A stretch of DNA of 64,000 nucleotides from assembly GCA_902539235.1 (NCBI GenBank), contig CACBIC010000003.1:1-64000 (forward strand), read 5' to 3'. Positions 17,003 through 26,673 of this stretch are shown here, in pieces. The stretch's first letter is position 1. Each line of letters opens with the position of its first letter. A program made the position numbers and the translations under genes. Below the pieces are notes generated by a model, which was not told where the DNA came from, made no database searches, and worked only from the letters and a program-made list of their open reading frames with translations. The stretch is from an uncultured Pelagibacteraceae bacterium. Its GTDB lineage: Bacteria; Pseudomonadota; Alphaproteobacteria; Pelagibacterales; Pelagibacteraceae.

Positions 17003-17602
17003 GTGATTCATTTTAAAAAAATAATATTAATTTCAATTTTTTTTATTTTAGGTGCCTGTTCGTCGATTCCAAAAAATACTCAAAATAGTTGTGCTATCTT
17101 TGAAGAAAGATATTTGTGGTACAAACATTCCAAGGCTTCCTACGAAAAATGGGGAGCGCCTATTCATATACAACTAGCATTTGTAAAAAAGGAAAGTGAT
17201 TTTAATTGGCTTGCAAAACCTCCAAGAACTAAATTATTTAAAGTAATTCCATTTAAAAGACCCTCATCTTCATTTGGATATTCCCAAGCAGTTAAAGGAA
17301 CTTGGGAACAATACAAAAGAGAAACAAATAATCCACTAGCTACAAGAGCAAGATTCAAAGATTCGGTAGATTTTATTGGATGGTACATCCATAAAACAAA
17401 TAAAATTTTAAGAATTTCAAAAAAAGATCCTTATCGACAGTATTTGGCTTATTATAAGGGTTGGGGAGATTATAAAAACTATTCCAAAGATAAAAAAGCA
17501 ATAATTTATGCAAATTCAGTGAAGGACATGGCAAGCAAATATAGAAAACAATTGACGCTTTGCAAAAAAAATCTAGATAAAAACAAATATATTATTTTTT
17601 AA
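17003..17602 (+). CDS. Lipoprotein with lytic transglycosylase-like (SLT) domain
   Basis: 199 residues starting at a GTG. The N terminus IILISIFFILGACSS is a lipoprotein signal with a lipobox cysteine at about residue 19. The domain that follows has the catalytic-type Glu in FVKKESDFNWLA, then SSFGYSQAVKGTWEQYK and AYYKGWGDYKNYSK, which match the SLT_4-like transglycosylase group. It probably trims peptidoglycan from the outer-membrane side. The last 11 bases overlap the convergent RND permease gene. Confidence 0.75.
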   Translation: MIHFKKIILISIFFILGACSSIPKNTQNSCAIFEERYLWYKHSKASYEKWGAPIHIQLAFVKKESDFNWLAKPPRTKLFKVIPFKRPSSSFGYSQAVKGTWEQYKRETNNPLATRARFKDSVDFIGWYIHKTNKILRISKKDPYRQYLAYYKGWGDYKNYSKDKKAIIYANSVKDMASKYRKQLTLCKKNLDKNKYIIF

Positions 17603-20600
17603 GTTGCTTCTGTAACTCAATTTCAACAGCATCAATCCTCTTGGTTCCTTTTCCAACAATTGTATAAACAGTAGGAATTACGTAGAGAGTGAAAAATGTT
17701 GAGAATAACATTCCACCAAAAATTGTTATACCAACAGTTAATCGACTTGCAGCACCAGGTCCAGTTCCAAGAATAAGTGGTAAAACTCCAATAATTGTTG
17801 AGATGCTTGTCATGAGAATAGGTCTTAGCCTGATTGCGGCAGCTTCAAAAACTGCAACTTCTAAATTTTTTCCTTCCTTTCTTAACTGATTAGCGAATTC
17901 TACAATTAGGATACCGTTTTTAGCTGAGAGACCGATCAAAATAATTAATGCTATCTGGCTATAAACATTCAATGAAGACCCAACTACTAGTAAACCAATT
18001 AATCCACCAAGAATAGCCATAGGCACAGTTAACATAATTGTTAGTGGATGCCTCCAGCTTTCAAATTGAGCACTCATGGCCAGGTATGCAGTAATTAATG
18101 CTAAAGCAAATATTACATAAAGTTCAGTGTTAGTTTTTTTATACTCTTCACTTTCTCCTTTATAAGCAATTTTTGCTTGAGGTGTATTTTGTTCTACAAT
18201 ACCTACTAAAAACTTTAGAGCCTCATCAAGTGAATAATCTCCAACAAGTCTTGCCGAGATAGTAACTGCTTTTTGTCTATTGTATCTTGCTAAGAACGGT
18301 GACTGTCCCTCTTCATCATATGCAACTAAGTTTGATACAGATACAAGCTTTCCATTGTTTTTAGATCTCACAAAAACTTTACTTATACTATCTGGCTCTT
18401 GGCGATCTTTGATATCACCTTGCAAAATTATAGAATATTCTTTTCCATCTCTTGTAAAGTTTGTAACTCTTTTTGAACCAAAAATTGTTTCTATAGTTTT
18501 CCCTATATCTTCTGTAGAAACTCCTAGATCAGCAGCTTTTTTTTGATCTATTTTTACATTTAATTGAGGTTTGTTCAGATCAAAATCATCTTGAATAGAG
18601 GTAAGACCAGGATTTTTTCTTGCTTCTTTTTTAATTATCTCTTTCCACTCAATCAATTGTTCATACGTGTTACCCAAAACAACAAATTGAACAGGACTTT
18701 CTATACCGCCAGTCCTTATTCCCTGAGGCATTATTGGAAAAGCCAAAACACCCGGTACTCTCGCAATTTTTCCAAAAGACTCTCTCATTATCTCGACTCC
18801 ATGACGATCTCTTTTAGCCCAAGGTTCTAAAAGAACAATTATAAAACCACTATTTACTTGTTTAGCTGACTTTCCAAAACCTGGAACTCGCATGATTAGT
18901 TTTCTATATTCACCTTTACCTACACTTGGAAGCAACAATTCCTCAATTTCTTCTGCTCTATCTTTGGTAAAATTAAAACCAGATCCTTGTGGAGCTTTTA
19001 CGATTACAAAAAATGCTCCCCTATCTTCAGGAGCAATTAATTCTTTCTTAGCAAAATTAAAAAAGAATATTGTTAATGCAAGAGTACCCAACAAAAAAAT
19101 AGTTATTGTTTTTCTTTTCTTAATCCAATTTAATAGTGAAACTTTATAAAGATAAGTGAGATCTTTTAAAAACTTCTCAAATTTTAAAACAATTTTTGAT
19201 TTTTGCATATTTTTTTGTAAAAATTTACTAGCCAACATTGGACTTAATGATAAAGCAACAAAGCTTGAAATAATTACAGCTGACGCAAGAGTAATTGCTG
19301 TTTGAGTAAAAAGAACTCCTGTAATTCCTTTAATAAAAATTAGAGGAACAAATACTGCTACTAATACAACAGTTGTAGCTATTATTGCAAAAGATACCTG
19401 TTTAGCACCTTTGTAAGCTGCAACTAAAGGTGTATCTCCTAACTCTATTCTTCTCACTATATTTTCAAGCATTACAATGGCATCATCAACCACAATACCG
19501 ATAGCTAATACTAAGGCCATCAAAGTAAAAAGATTAATTGAAAAATCAAAAATATAAATTGATAAAAAAGTTGAGATTAATGAAACAGGCAAAGCTATTA
19601 AAGGGACAACCAAGGCTCTAAGGTTGCCTAGAAATAGATAAATAATAATAGTCACCAGTATTAATGCAATGATCAGCGTTTTATAAACTTCCTTAATAGC
19701 AGATTTTATATAATTACTTCTATCAAATGAAACCTCTAACGTAGTGCCTGGTGGTAAGCTAGGTTTTAGTTCTTTTATCTTTTTTTTGATCCCATTAGCT
19801 ACCGCGATGGTGTTCGCATCAGATTGTTGATAAATCCCTATTCCAACAACTTGCTTACCGTTACCTTTAAAAAGAGTTCTTGTGGACTCAGCTCCTAATT
19901 CAATTCTTGAAACATCTGACAACGTTATGATTGAACCGTCCTTAGCTCTTTTTAGTGGCAGATTTTTATAATTATCAACCTCTTTATAAGCTTTATCGAG
20001 TTTTATAGTTAGATCAATATCCCTTGACTCAATTCGCCCAGCTGGGAACTCTGTATTTTCTCGTCTAAGAACTGCCTCAACTTCTTGAGTAGTAAGATCT
20101 CTTGCAGCTAAAGCTATTGGATCTAACCAAACTCTTAGTGAGAGCTCTCTTTGACCACCAAGGCGAACTCTGCCTACGCCATCAACAGTAGAAAAAGTAT
20201 CAGTTAAATATCTATCGGCGTAATCAGTTAATTCTAAATCAGTCATCGTTTCAGAGTTGAATGATAACCACATAGTAGTTCTCATACCTGCACTTTGTTT
20301 AAAAATTTCAGGTTGTTCCGCACCCTCTGGTAAATTATCAAGCACTCTAGATACAGAGCTTCTTACATCGTTAGCAACGTCATCTAAATTTAAACTCGTC
20401 TCAAATGTGAGTGTAATTCTTGAACTTTCATCTTCACTAAATGAGTCTATTGTTTCTAGTCCGGGTGTTCCTCCAACAAAGTCCTCAATTTTTTGAGTTA
20501 TTTGAGTATCAACAATTTCTGCCGATGCACCTCTGTACTCAGTTTGAATAGTTACCACAGGAGGTTGCACATCAGGTAGTTCATCAGTTGGAATTTCTTG

Positions 20601-20687
20601 AAAAGTTACAAGACCAAATATCACTAATACTAAGCTCATTACTGAAGCCACGACAGGTCTTTTGATAGATAGGTCTGTTAAAAACAT
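17592..20687 (-). CDS. RND efflux transporter permease
   Basis: 1031 residues of the AcrB/MexB (HAE) fold: start MFLTDLSIKRPVVASVMSLVLVIFGL, GGTPGLETIDSFSED, a proton-relay aspartate pair in GIVVDDAIVMLENIVRR, and the second-half repeat MLTVPMAILGGLIG ... PILMTSISTIIGVLPL. It pumps hydrophobic compounds out of the inner membrane or periplasm together with the adaptor encoded one base upstream. No TolC-like channel is in the window. Substrates cannot be read from sequence. Confidence 0.93.
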   Translation of the reverse strand: MFLTDLSIKRPVVASVMSLVLVIFGLVTFQEIPTDELPDVQPPVVTIQTEYRGASAEIVDTQITQKIEDFVGGTPGLETIDSFSEDESSRITLTFETSLNLDDVANDVRSSVSRVLDNLPEGAEQPEIFKQSAGMRTTMWLSFNSETMTDLELTDYADRYLTDTFSTVDGVGRVRLGGQRELSLRVWLDPIALAARDLTTQEVEAVLRRENTEFPAGRIESRDIDLTIKLDKAYKEVDNYKNLPLKRAKDGSIITLSDVSRIELGAESTRTLFKGNGKQVVGIGIYQQSDANTIAVANGIKKKIKELKPSLPPGTTLEVSFDRSNYIKSAIKEVYKTLIIALILVTIIIYLFLGNLRALVVPLIALPVSLISTFLSIYIFDFSINLFTLMALVLAIGIVVDDAIVMLENIVRRIELGDTPLVAAYKGAKQVSFAIIATTVVLVAVFVPLIFIKGITGVLFTQTAITLASAVIISSFVALSLSPMLASKFLQKNMQKSKIVLKFEKFLKDLTYLYKVSLLNWIKKRKTITIFLLGTLALTIFFFNFAKKELIAPEDRGAFFVIVKAPQGSGFNFTKDRAEEIEELLLPSVGKGEYRKLIMRVPGFGKSAKQVNSGFIIVLLEPWAKRDRHGVEIMRESFGKIARVPGVLAFPIMPQGIRTGGIESPVQFVVLGNTYEQLIEWKEIIKKEARKNPGLTSIQDDFDLNKPQLNVKIDQKKAADLGVSTEDIGKTIETIFGSKRVTNFTRDGKEYSIILQGDIKDRQEPDSISKVFVRSKNNGKLVSVSNLVAYDEEGQSPFLARYNRQKAVTISARLVGDYSLDEALKFLVGIVEQNTPQAKIAYKGESEEYKKTNTELYVIFALALITAYLAMSAQFESWRHPLTIMLTVPMAILGGLIGLLVVGSSLNVYSQIALIILIGLSAKNGILIVEFANQLRKEGKNLEVAVFEAAAIRLRPILMTSISTIIGVLPLILGTGPGAASRLTVGITIFGGMLFSTFFTLYVIPTVYTIVGKGTKRIDAVEIELQKQLKK

Positions 20688-21560
20688 TTAATTTCTTGGA
20701 TTTATAATTTTGATTTTAGCATTATTTCTTACTTTCGAGACTCCTTCAGTAATAACAAGATCGCCTTCATTTATTCCTGAGACAACAGAAACTTTTCCAA
20801 AATTTCTTTTACCAATTTTAATGTTTTTTTTTTCGGCAGTTTCGTCTCTTACTGTGTAAACAAAAGCTGTACTTCCTTGAATAGTGACAGCGCTTTCAGG
20901 AACTCCAATTTGGTTTATTTCATCATATATAATTTTCACTGTCATTAATTGCCCTGGAATGATATCGAAATTAGAATTATCTACTATAACTCTAGATAAA
21001 ATCGATCTCGTTGAGGGATCTATTCTTGAGCTAATAGTTTGAATTTTTCCCTTAAAAGCTTTCTTAAATGCTGAACTTGTTATTTCTGCTTTTAATCCTG
21101 GTTTTAATATACTTACATAATTCTCTGGAACTTTTATATCTATTACTATTTTTTTTAAATCATCTAAAGTTACTATTAAACTCTCTGAACCTAAAACTCC
21201 TTGAGCAATTTCTCTTTTACCTAATTTCCCTTCAAAATCTGCAACAATCTCCTCTCCACTTACGAGCCTAAGGATTATTTCACCTTTTTTTACAAATCTA
21301 TTGTCAATGTTTAATTTTCCAGAAACTTCATTAGTTTTTATTCTGTAAGTTTTTGAATTTTGTGCTATTGCGGTCCCAAAAGTTTCTATACTTTTGTAAA
21401 ATAAAGATTTTTCAACTTCTTCGACGATTACACCCGGTGCAGGCCTTACGCTGAATTTTTTCTTAAAATGCAAACCAATAAAATGTCTAGCAGCAATAAT
21501 TGCAAAAATAGCAATAAAGAAAATGATTAGAAAAGCTTTTAATTTTGATGATGCTTTCAT
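20688..21560 (-). CDS. RND efflux periplasmic adaptor (membrane fusion protein)
   Basis: About 290 residues from the ATG at 21560 (MKASSKLKAFLI); the longer frame from 21587 runs into the end of the sulfurtransferase gene. One N-terminal anchor helix (AFLIIFFIAIFAIIAA), then a lipoyl/barrel-sandwich region, a beta-barrel part (IDIKVPENYVSILKPG, VDNSNFDIIPGQLMTVKI) and a membrane-proximal domain ending GDLVITEGVSKVRNNAKI. It links the permease to an outer-membrane channel. The coiled-coil hairpin is short or absent, so it is smaller than AcrA. Two bases separate it from the upstream stop. Confidence 0.9.
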   Translation of the reverse strand: MKASSKLKAFLIIFFIAIFAIIAARHFIGLHFKKKFSVRPAPGVIVEEVEKSLFYKSIETFGTAIAQNSKTYRIKTNEVSGKLNIDNRFVKKGEIILRLVSGEEIVADFEGKLGKREIAQGVLGSESLIVTLDDLKKIVIDIKVPENYVSILKPGLKAEITSSAFKKAFKGKIQTISSRIDPSTRSILSRVIVDNSNFDIIPGQLMTVKIIYDEINQIGVPESAVTIQGSTAFVYTVRDETAEKKNIKIGKRNFGKVSVVSGINEGDLVITEGVSKVRNNAKIKIINPRN

Positions 21561-21562
21561 TT

Positions 21563-22375
21563 TTAATCTAATCCGTACTCCGACCATGAGCCATCATAGA
21601 TAATAGGTTTTTTACCACTTATAATAGAATTAGCTAGTCCTAAAATACATGCCGTAACTCCAGATCCGCATGTAAAAGCAATATCTTTATTTTTATCTAT
21701 TTTATTCGCATCAAAAATCTTAATTAACTCCTCTTTTTTTTTTAAAGTTCTATCCTCATTTAAAAGCAATTGAAAAGGTAAATTAATAGATCCTTCAATG
21801 TGACCACTTTTTAATCCTTGTCGTGGTTCAGGCTGTAAACCTAAAAATCTATCGTTGCTTCTTGCATCTATTAATTGAAATTTTTTATTTAATATGTTTT
21901 TTTTTACTTGAGCTTTACTTATTACCATAGATAAATTTTCTTCAGCTTCGTAATTAGTTTTAGAAATTTTTGCTATTTCTTTTGATACAGCTCTATTTTC
22001 TTTTTGCCACTTTATAAAATTTCCGTCTAAGACTGAAACTAGATCAGTATTATGTCCAAAGTAAATAAAAGTATACCAAACTCTGCATGAACTAAAAATA
22101 TTTGAATTGTCATAAATAATTACGTGATCAGAATTATTTATGCCCAAATTAGAAAGAATATTTTCCCATTCTTTATTTGAAGGTAGCATATGCGGTAATG
22201 AGGAGTTTTGACTCGAATTTTTATCGATATCAAAAAATATTGAGTTCTTAATATGATTTTCTTTAAATTCATTCTCAGCATTTCTACCTGAATTAGGTAA
22301 ACACCAAGTGGCATCTAATATTTTCACTTTATTAATATTTTTTTCTAGCCATTCTGTAGTAACAAGCTGTCTCAT
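21563..22375 (-). CDS. sseA: 3-mercaptopyruvate sulfurtransferase
   Basis: 270 residues with two rhodanese domains. The C-terminal one has the catalytic loop FTCGSGVTACI; CGSGVTA rather than CRxGxR marks mercaptopyruvate sulfurtransferase. LIDARSNDRFLG and GHIEGSINLPF are the usual rhodanese signatures. It makes persulfide sulfur for thiolation and detoxification. It shares one base with msrA upstream, so both are likely one unit concerned with sulfur and oxidative damage. Confidence 0.88.
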   Translation of the reverse strand: MRQLVTTEWLEKNINKVKILDATWCLPNSGRNAENEFKENHIKNSIFFDIDKNSSQNSSLPHMLPSNKEWENILSNLGINNSDHVIIYDNSNIFSSCRVWYTFIYFGHNTDLVSVLDGNFIKWQKENRAVSKEIAKISKTNYEAEENLSMVISKAQVKKNILNKKFQLIDARSNDRFLGLQPEPRQGLKSGHIEGSINLPFQLLLNEDRTLKKKEELIKIFDANKIDKNKDIAFTCGSGVTACILGLANSIISGKKPIIYDGSWSEYGLD

Positions 22376-22821
22376 TATCTATTTTTTTCTAAGTATTTTT
22401 GATGATACTCCTCAGCCTTACAATAATTTTTGAGTTGAGAAATATTAGTTTGAATTTTCCCATTTAGCTCTTTGTTAAACGTTTCTAAAATTTCTTTAGC
22501 TTCAGCTTTTTGACTATCATCCTCATAAAATATTTCACTTCGATATTGAGTGCCAACATCTGGATATTGCATATCTTTTTGAGTCGGATCGTGCATTTTA
22601 AAAAATAAATCTAAAATTTTTTTAAACGAAATTACTTTTTCATCAAAAGTCAGTCTAACAACTTCTGCATGACCAGTGTCTCCTCTACATACTTCTTCAT
22701 ATGTAACTTTATCGGATAATCCACCAGCATAGCCGACCTCTGTTTCGATTATACCTGGCTTGTTTTTGAAGTTTTCCTCAGGTTTCCAAAAACAACCAAG
22801 AGCAAGTGTACATTTCTTCAT
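22375..22821 (-). CDS. msrA: Peptide methionine sulfoxide reductase A
   Basis: 148 residues. ALGCFWKPEENF holds the catalytic Cys in the GCFW motif, followed by VGYAGG, DTGHAEVVRLTFDE and FFKMHDPTQKDMQYPDVGTQYRS. It repairs methionine-S-sulfoxide. The Lys-Pro after GCFW differs from the common GxE and the protein is on the short side, but the resolving Cys may be the one in KNYCKAEEYH near the C terminus. Confidence 0.93.
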   Translation of the reverse strand: MKKCTLALGCFWKPEENFKNKPGIIETEVGYAGGLSDKVTYEEVCRGDTGHAEVVRLTFDEKVISFKKILDLFFKMHDPTQKDMQYPDVGTQYRSEIFYEDDSQKAEAKEILETFNKELNGKIQTNISQLKNYCKAEEYHQKYLEKNR

Positions 22822-22854
22822 AAAGTAATTATATAGAATTGTGAGGATATTAAA

Positions 22855-23733
22855 TTGTTAACACGAAATCAATTAGGCGTATTGTACGGGGTTGCATCTG
22901 TGGCATGTTTTGCCATGATGGATGCTTGCGTTAAATGGCTAGACCAGTTTCCTGTAGGTGAAGTGTTATTTGCAAGATTTTTTTTTGGTTTGATACCAAT
23001 TTTAATGCTTGTACCTAGGAGTGAATTTAAAACTTTTTATAAAACTACAAGACCTAAATTACATGCTTTCAGAGCTGTAACAGGCACCCTAGCAATTGTT
23101 GCACTTTTTATTGCTTTGAGAGAGATACCTCTAGCAGATGTTGTAAGCTTAACTTTTGGAGGTCCAATTTTCGTTACGTTAGGTTCAATATTTTTTTTAT
23201 CTGAAAAAGTAGGTATTAGAAGATGGTCTGCAGTTTTGATCGGATTTATTGGAATGTTAATGATTGTAAAACCGGCTTACGATGAATTAAATATTTATTA
23301 TTTATTTCCAATAATTTTTTGTATTTTCTTTGCATGTGTAGCCTTAAGCATTAGAAGCTTATCATCTACAGAGCCTAATTATAGAATTGCTTTATACTTT
23401 TCTTTACTAAGTATGATAGTTGGTTTAGCAACACTTCCTTTTGGTTGGATTATGCCATCTAAATTTGATCTGTTTCTTTTAATTTTTACTGGCATAATTG
23501 GTTCAGTAGCAAATATTTTACTTACAGTATCACTAAGAATAGCTGAGGCATCATTAGTTACACCAACAAAATATTTAAATTTAGTATTTGCAATATTATT
23601 AGGATATTTCATTTGGGGTGAAATACCAAAAGTACTGACTCTTTTGGGCGCTGGTTTAATCATTGTAAGTTCTGTAATTATTTTTATGAGAGAGTCTCAA
23701 CTTAAAAAACAAGTTGTAAGTCCGAGACCGTGA
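22855..23733 (+). CDS. EamA-family drug/metabolite exporter
   Basis: 292 residues, about ten TM helices in two EamA repeats (first: VACFAMMDACVKWL ... FLSEKVGIRRWSAVLIGFIGML; second: PNYRIALYF ... FIWGEIPKVLTLLGAGLIIVS). The start is TTG at 22855, supported by a GAGG site eight bases upstream; no ATG fits. Substrate unknown; relatives export amino acids or other metabolites. The stop overlaps the GTG of the glycosylase gene by 4 bases. Confidence 0.88.
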   Translation: MLTRNQLGVLYGVASVACFAMMDACVKWLDQFPVGEVLFARFFFGLIPILMLVPRSEFKTFYKTTRPKLHAFRAVTGTLAIVALFIALREIPLADVVSLTFGGPIFVTLGSIFFLSEKVGIRRWSAVLIGFIGMLMIVKPAYDELNIYYLFPIIFCIFFACVALSIRSLSSTEPNYRIALYFSLLSMIVGLATLPFGWIMPSKFDLFLLIFTGIIGSVANILLTVSLRIAEASLVTPTKYLNLVFAILLGYFIWGEIPKVLTLLGAGLIIVSSVIIFMRESQLKKQVVSPRP

Positions 23734-24353
23734 GCAAATATCCAAGTTATTGGTCAAAAGCAATTAAAACTTTATCTAAAAGAGATAAAGTTTTAAAAAA
23801 ACTTATCATTAAATACAATGATAAATTTTTGACTACTAGAAAAGATATTTTTTATTCTTTATGCAAAAGTATAGTTGGACAACAGATAAGTATATCTGCT
23901 GCTAATTCAGTATTTAAAAAATTTCAAAAGAAAACTAAAAAAATTAATCCCTTAAAAGTATCAAAATTATCAATTTCACAACTTAAATCCTGTGGTCTAA
24001 GTAGACAAAAAGCTTTAGGAATAAAAGAATTATCCATAAAATTTATAAAAAAAGAATTTGATCCTAAATTAATCAAAAACATGAATGACGAGGAAGCCAT
24101 TCAATACTTATCATCTTTAAGACAAATAGGTAGATGGAGCGCAGAAATGATTTTACTATTCACTTACAATCGATCTAATATTTGGCCTTTACAAGATATT
24201 GGTTTATTAAGAGCAATATCAAACAATTATAAGAAAAAATACTTTCCTCCAAAAAGTTTTTTAAATAAACTTTATAAAAAATTTACACCTTATTGTTCAG
24301 TTGCAACGTGGTATCTCTGGCGTAGCATTGATGATGAGCCAATCCAATATTAA
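23730..24353 (+). CDS. DNA-3-methyladenine glycosylase (HhH-GPD, AlkA-like)
   Basis: 207 residues from a GTG in a GTGA overlap with the exporter. Early part SIVGQQISISAANSVFKKF, then the helix-hairpin-helix SSLRQIGRWSAEMILLFTY and the catalytic Asp in WPLQDIGLLRAI, characteristic of 3-methyladenine DNA glycosylase II. It removes alkylated bases in base-excision repair. No Ada or iron-sulfur motif is present. Ends with a 4-base overlap with the convergent DUF1330 gene. Confidence 0.9.
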   Translation: MSKYPSYWSKAIKTLSKRDKVLKKLIIKYNDKFLTTRKDIFYSLCKSIVGQQISISAANSVFKKFQKKTKKINPLKVSKLSISQLKSCGLSRQKALGIKELSIKFIKKEFDPKLIKNMNDEEAIQYLSSLRQIGRWSAEMILLFTYNRSNIWPLQDIGLLRAISNNYKKKYFPPKSFLNKLYKKFTPYCSVATWYLWRSIDDEPIQY

Positions 24354-24637
24354 GCACCTTCAATTGTTTGATGTTGACGTTCTGCGTATCCCTCAAGAAT
24401 AGAATGTGCATCTTGATACTCTTTTGAATTGTAAAAGTTATTAGCTTCATCATAGGATGGAAACTCAATTACAACTGTTCTTGGAGATTTATCGCCTTCA
24501 TTAGATTTAGATCTTCCACCCCTAATTAAAAATTTTCCTTTATATTTTTCAACTGCTGCTCTAGCTTTGACAGCGTATTCTTTTAACTTTTCCTCATTAC
24601 TTATACTTTTATAAACACAAACTACGTATCCTTTCAT
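24350..24637 (-). CDS. DUF1330 family protein
   Basis: 95 residues with a dimeric alpha/beta barrel pattern: an N-terminal strand (GYVVCVYKSI), FLIRGGRSKS, TVVIEFPSYDEANNFYNSKEYQ. This fits DUF1330, whose function is unknown. An AAAGGAG-type site lies just upstream of the ATG. It sits alone between the convergent glycosylase and the divergent phosphoribosyltransferase. Confidence 0.85.
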   Translation of the reverse strand: MKGYVVCVYKSISNEEKLKEYAVKARAAVEKYKGKFLIRGGRSKSNEGDKSPRTVVIEFPSYDEANNFYNSKEYQDAHSILEGYAERQHQTIEGA

Positions 24638-24670
24638 TTACAACTCCTTTGAAATAAATTAACTTTTTTC

Positions 24671-25198
24671 ATGGCAGATAAACTTATTATTGATTGGAAA
24701 GAGTATAATCTAATCGTTGAAAAATTAGCAATACAAATTCATGAAAGTGGTTTTAAACCTAATTTGCTTATTGGTATTGCAAGAGGTGGCCTTCCAATCA
24801 CTGATGTCTTAAGCCGAGTTTTTAAATTAAAATGTGCTTATCTTGCCGTAGAATCATACTCTGGAGAGGGCACAGAGGATCAACAAGGGGATTTGGTTTT
24901 CTCAAGAGAAATGAGCTCTACTGTTCAAGACATGAAAGGTAACATTCTTTTATGTGATGACTTATCTGATACCGGGGTAACGCTAAATAAAAGTATTGAT
25001 TGGTTAAAAAAATATCCACCCCTCAAAGGCAATATAAAAGAAATTAAAACTGCTGTGCTCTGGAAAAAAAAAGACTCAACATTTGAACCTGATTTTTGTG
25101 CTCAAAGATTAGATAGTAATCCATGGATTGTTCAGCCATTTGAGCATTATGAAGAAATAAAAGTTCAAGATTTAATTAAGAAACATCAGAAGAATTAA
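24671..25198 (+). CDS. Purine-type phosphoribosyltransferase
   Basis: 175 residues. LLIGIARGGLPITDVLSR and the PRPP loop ILLCDDLSDTGVTLNKSI with the acidic pair are the signatures of the type I phosphoribosyltransferase fold, closest in layout to the xanthine/hypoxanthine group (COG2236). It would salvage a purine base to the nucleotide. The purine permease gene faces it across a terminator, which fits but does not prove the substrate. Confidence 0.8.
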   Translation: MADKLIIDWKEYNLIVEKLAIQIHESGFKPNLLIGIARGGLPITDVLSRVFKLKCAYLAVESYSGEGTEDQQGDLVFSREMSSTVQDMKGNILLCDDLSDTGVTLNKSIDWLKKYPPLKGNIKEIKTAVLWKKKDSTFEPDFCAQRLDSNPWIVQPFEHYEEIKVQDLIKKHQKN

Positions 25199-25232
25199 GG
25201 GCCAGAAGTTTACTGGCCCTAAAATTTTTAGG
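25199..25232. terminator. Intrinsic terminator after the phosphoribosyltransferase gene
   Basis: GGGCCAG at 25199-25205 pairs with CTGGCCC at 25213-25219 around a 7-base loop, followed by TAAAATTTTT. The GC-rich stem stands out in an AT-rich background. It begins on the base after the stop codon at 25198 and lies at the end of the convergent permease gene, so it may serve both. Confidence 0.85.
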
Positions 25233-26538
25233 CTACGTAAAAACTAATTACGCTAAATACTGCAATTACCCAAATAGCAGGAGAGGTTTTTCCAAATTTT
25301 CCTGTAAATATTTGAATTAATGCATATGAAATAAATGCAAGAGCAATACCATTACTGATACTATACGTTAACGGCATTGTTATCATTGCAACTACTGCAG
25401 GGCCTGACTCAGCTATATCATCCCACTCAATATCAGTGATATTTCTTACGAATAATATTGCTACGTACAACAACGCTGCACCATCTATTTCTTTTGGTAA
25501 ACTTGTAGCGAGCGGTGAAAAGAATAAACACGCTAGGAATAACACTCCTATTACAAGCGAAGTCATTCCAGTTCTGCCTCCGGCTTTTACTCCCGCACCT
25601 GACTCAACATAACTAGTTACAGTTGTTGTCCCCATCATTGCTCCAGCAACTGTTCCCACACTATCAGATAACATTGCTTTGTTGATGTCTTGCACTTTAC
25701 CTTTTTTATCAACTTTACCCGCCACGTTAGCAACAGATGTTAATGTTCCTGCTGTATCGAAAAAGTCTATAAACAATAATGTAAAAACTATTGAAGCCAT
25801 ACCTGCTGTAAGCGCTGCTTTAAGATCAAAATCAAATAAGTATGTCATTGGTGGTATTGAACCAACAACGCCATTAAATTTTGCTAAACCAGTCGCCCAA
25901 GCTATTATACTAAATAAAAGGATACCAATTATAATGTTACCTCTTATCTTCATCTTTTCTAAAACAATCATAAAGACAAAAGTTAAACAACCAAGAAGCA
26001 CTAAAGGATTTTTAATGTCACCTAAAGTAACTAATGTGACTGGATGATCTCCTACCACTCCCATAATTTCTAAACCGATAATAGCTAAAAATAATCCTAT
26101 CCCAGCACCGATTCCTAGTTTTAAACTTCTTGGAATCGAATTTATCAACCACGCTCTTAAAGGTGTGAGTGATATAGCTAAGAAAATAATTCCAGCAACC
26201 AATACTGCACCCAATGCTGCTTGTGGTGTGTAACCCATTCCTGCAACTACTCCGTATGCAACAAATGCATTTATACCCATACCTGGCGCCAAACCTATAG
26301 GCCAAGTTTTTCCGTAAAATGCCATGATGAAACACGCAACAGCTGTAGCTAATATTGTTGCAGTAAAAACTGCACCAAAATCAAAAAAACCTTTTTCTGT
26401 TCCGGCAAATTCGCCAGATAAGATAAAGGGATTTAAAAACATAATGTATGCCATTGTAAGAAAAGTAGTTACACCAGCTATTACCTCAGTTTTAAAATTT
26501 GTTTTATGTTTCCTATACTCAAAATATTTATCCATCAT
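25228..26538 (-). CDS. NCS2-family purine permease (AzgA/PbuG-like)
   Basis: 436 residues, 12 or more TM helices. Start YFEYRKHKTNFKTEVIAGVTTFLTMAYIMFLNP is the opening of the adenine/guanine/hypoxanthine permease group, with WPIGLAPGMGINAFVAYG, LFIDFFDTAGTL and TTTVTSYVESGAGVKAGGRTG. The ATG at 26538 has a GGAGG nine bases upstream. I looked for a purine riboswitch in the 135-base upstream gap and did not find its conserved core. Confidence 0.9.
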   Translation of the reverse strand: MMDKYFEYRKHKTNFKTEVIAGVTTFLTMAYIMFLNPFILSGEFAGTEKGFFDFGAVFTATILATAVACFIMAFYGKTWPIGLAPGMGINAFVAYGVVAGMGYTPQAALGAVLVAGIIFLAISLTPLRAWLINSIPRSLKLGIGAGIGLFLAIIGLEIMGVVGDHPVTLVTLGDIKNPLVLLGCLTFVFMIVLEKMKIRGNIIIGILLFSIIAWATGLAKFNGVVGSIPPMTYLFDFDLKAALTAGMASIVFTLLFIDFFDTAGTLTSVANVAGKVDKKGKVQDINKAMLSDSVGTVAGAMMGTTTVTSYVESGAGVKAGGRTGMTSLVIGVLFLACLFFSPLATSLPKEIDGAALLYVAILFVRNITDIEWDDIAESGPAVVAMITMPLTYSISNGIALAFISYALIQIFTGKFGKTSPAIWVIAVFSVISFYVA

Positions 26539-26640
26539 AAAATAAAACCTCCGTTAAAAGTTTATTACTCTATATAATCGCTAAAATCTTAACTAAATCC
26601 TTCATATCTACCTTGATTCAACCAAGAGTAAATATATCTG

Positions 26641-26661
26641 TTTATAACTTTTCGTTATAAA
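26641..26661. promoter_or_regulatory. Inverted repeat upstream of a small lipoprotein gene
   Basis: TTTATAAC and GTTATAAA form a perfect 8-base inverted repeat with a 5-base spacer, ending 12 bases before the ATG at 26674, between divergent genes. It may be an operator or a short hairpin covering the ribosome binding region (AAGGATAAG). Function unknown. Confidence 0.4.
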
Positions 26662-26673
26662 ATAAGGATAAGA

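Noticed and set aside
26539-26673. Purine riboswitch upstream of the NCS2 permease
   Set aside because: The conserved loop and junction bases are not present; only an ordinary ribosome site and an inverted repeat belonging to the neighbouring gene were seen.
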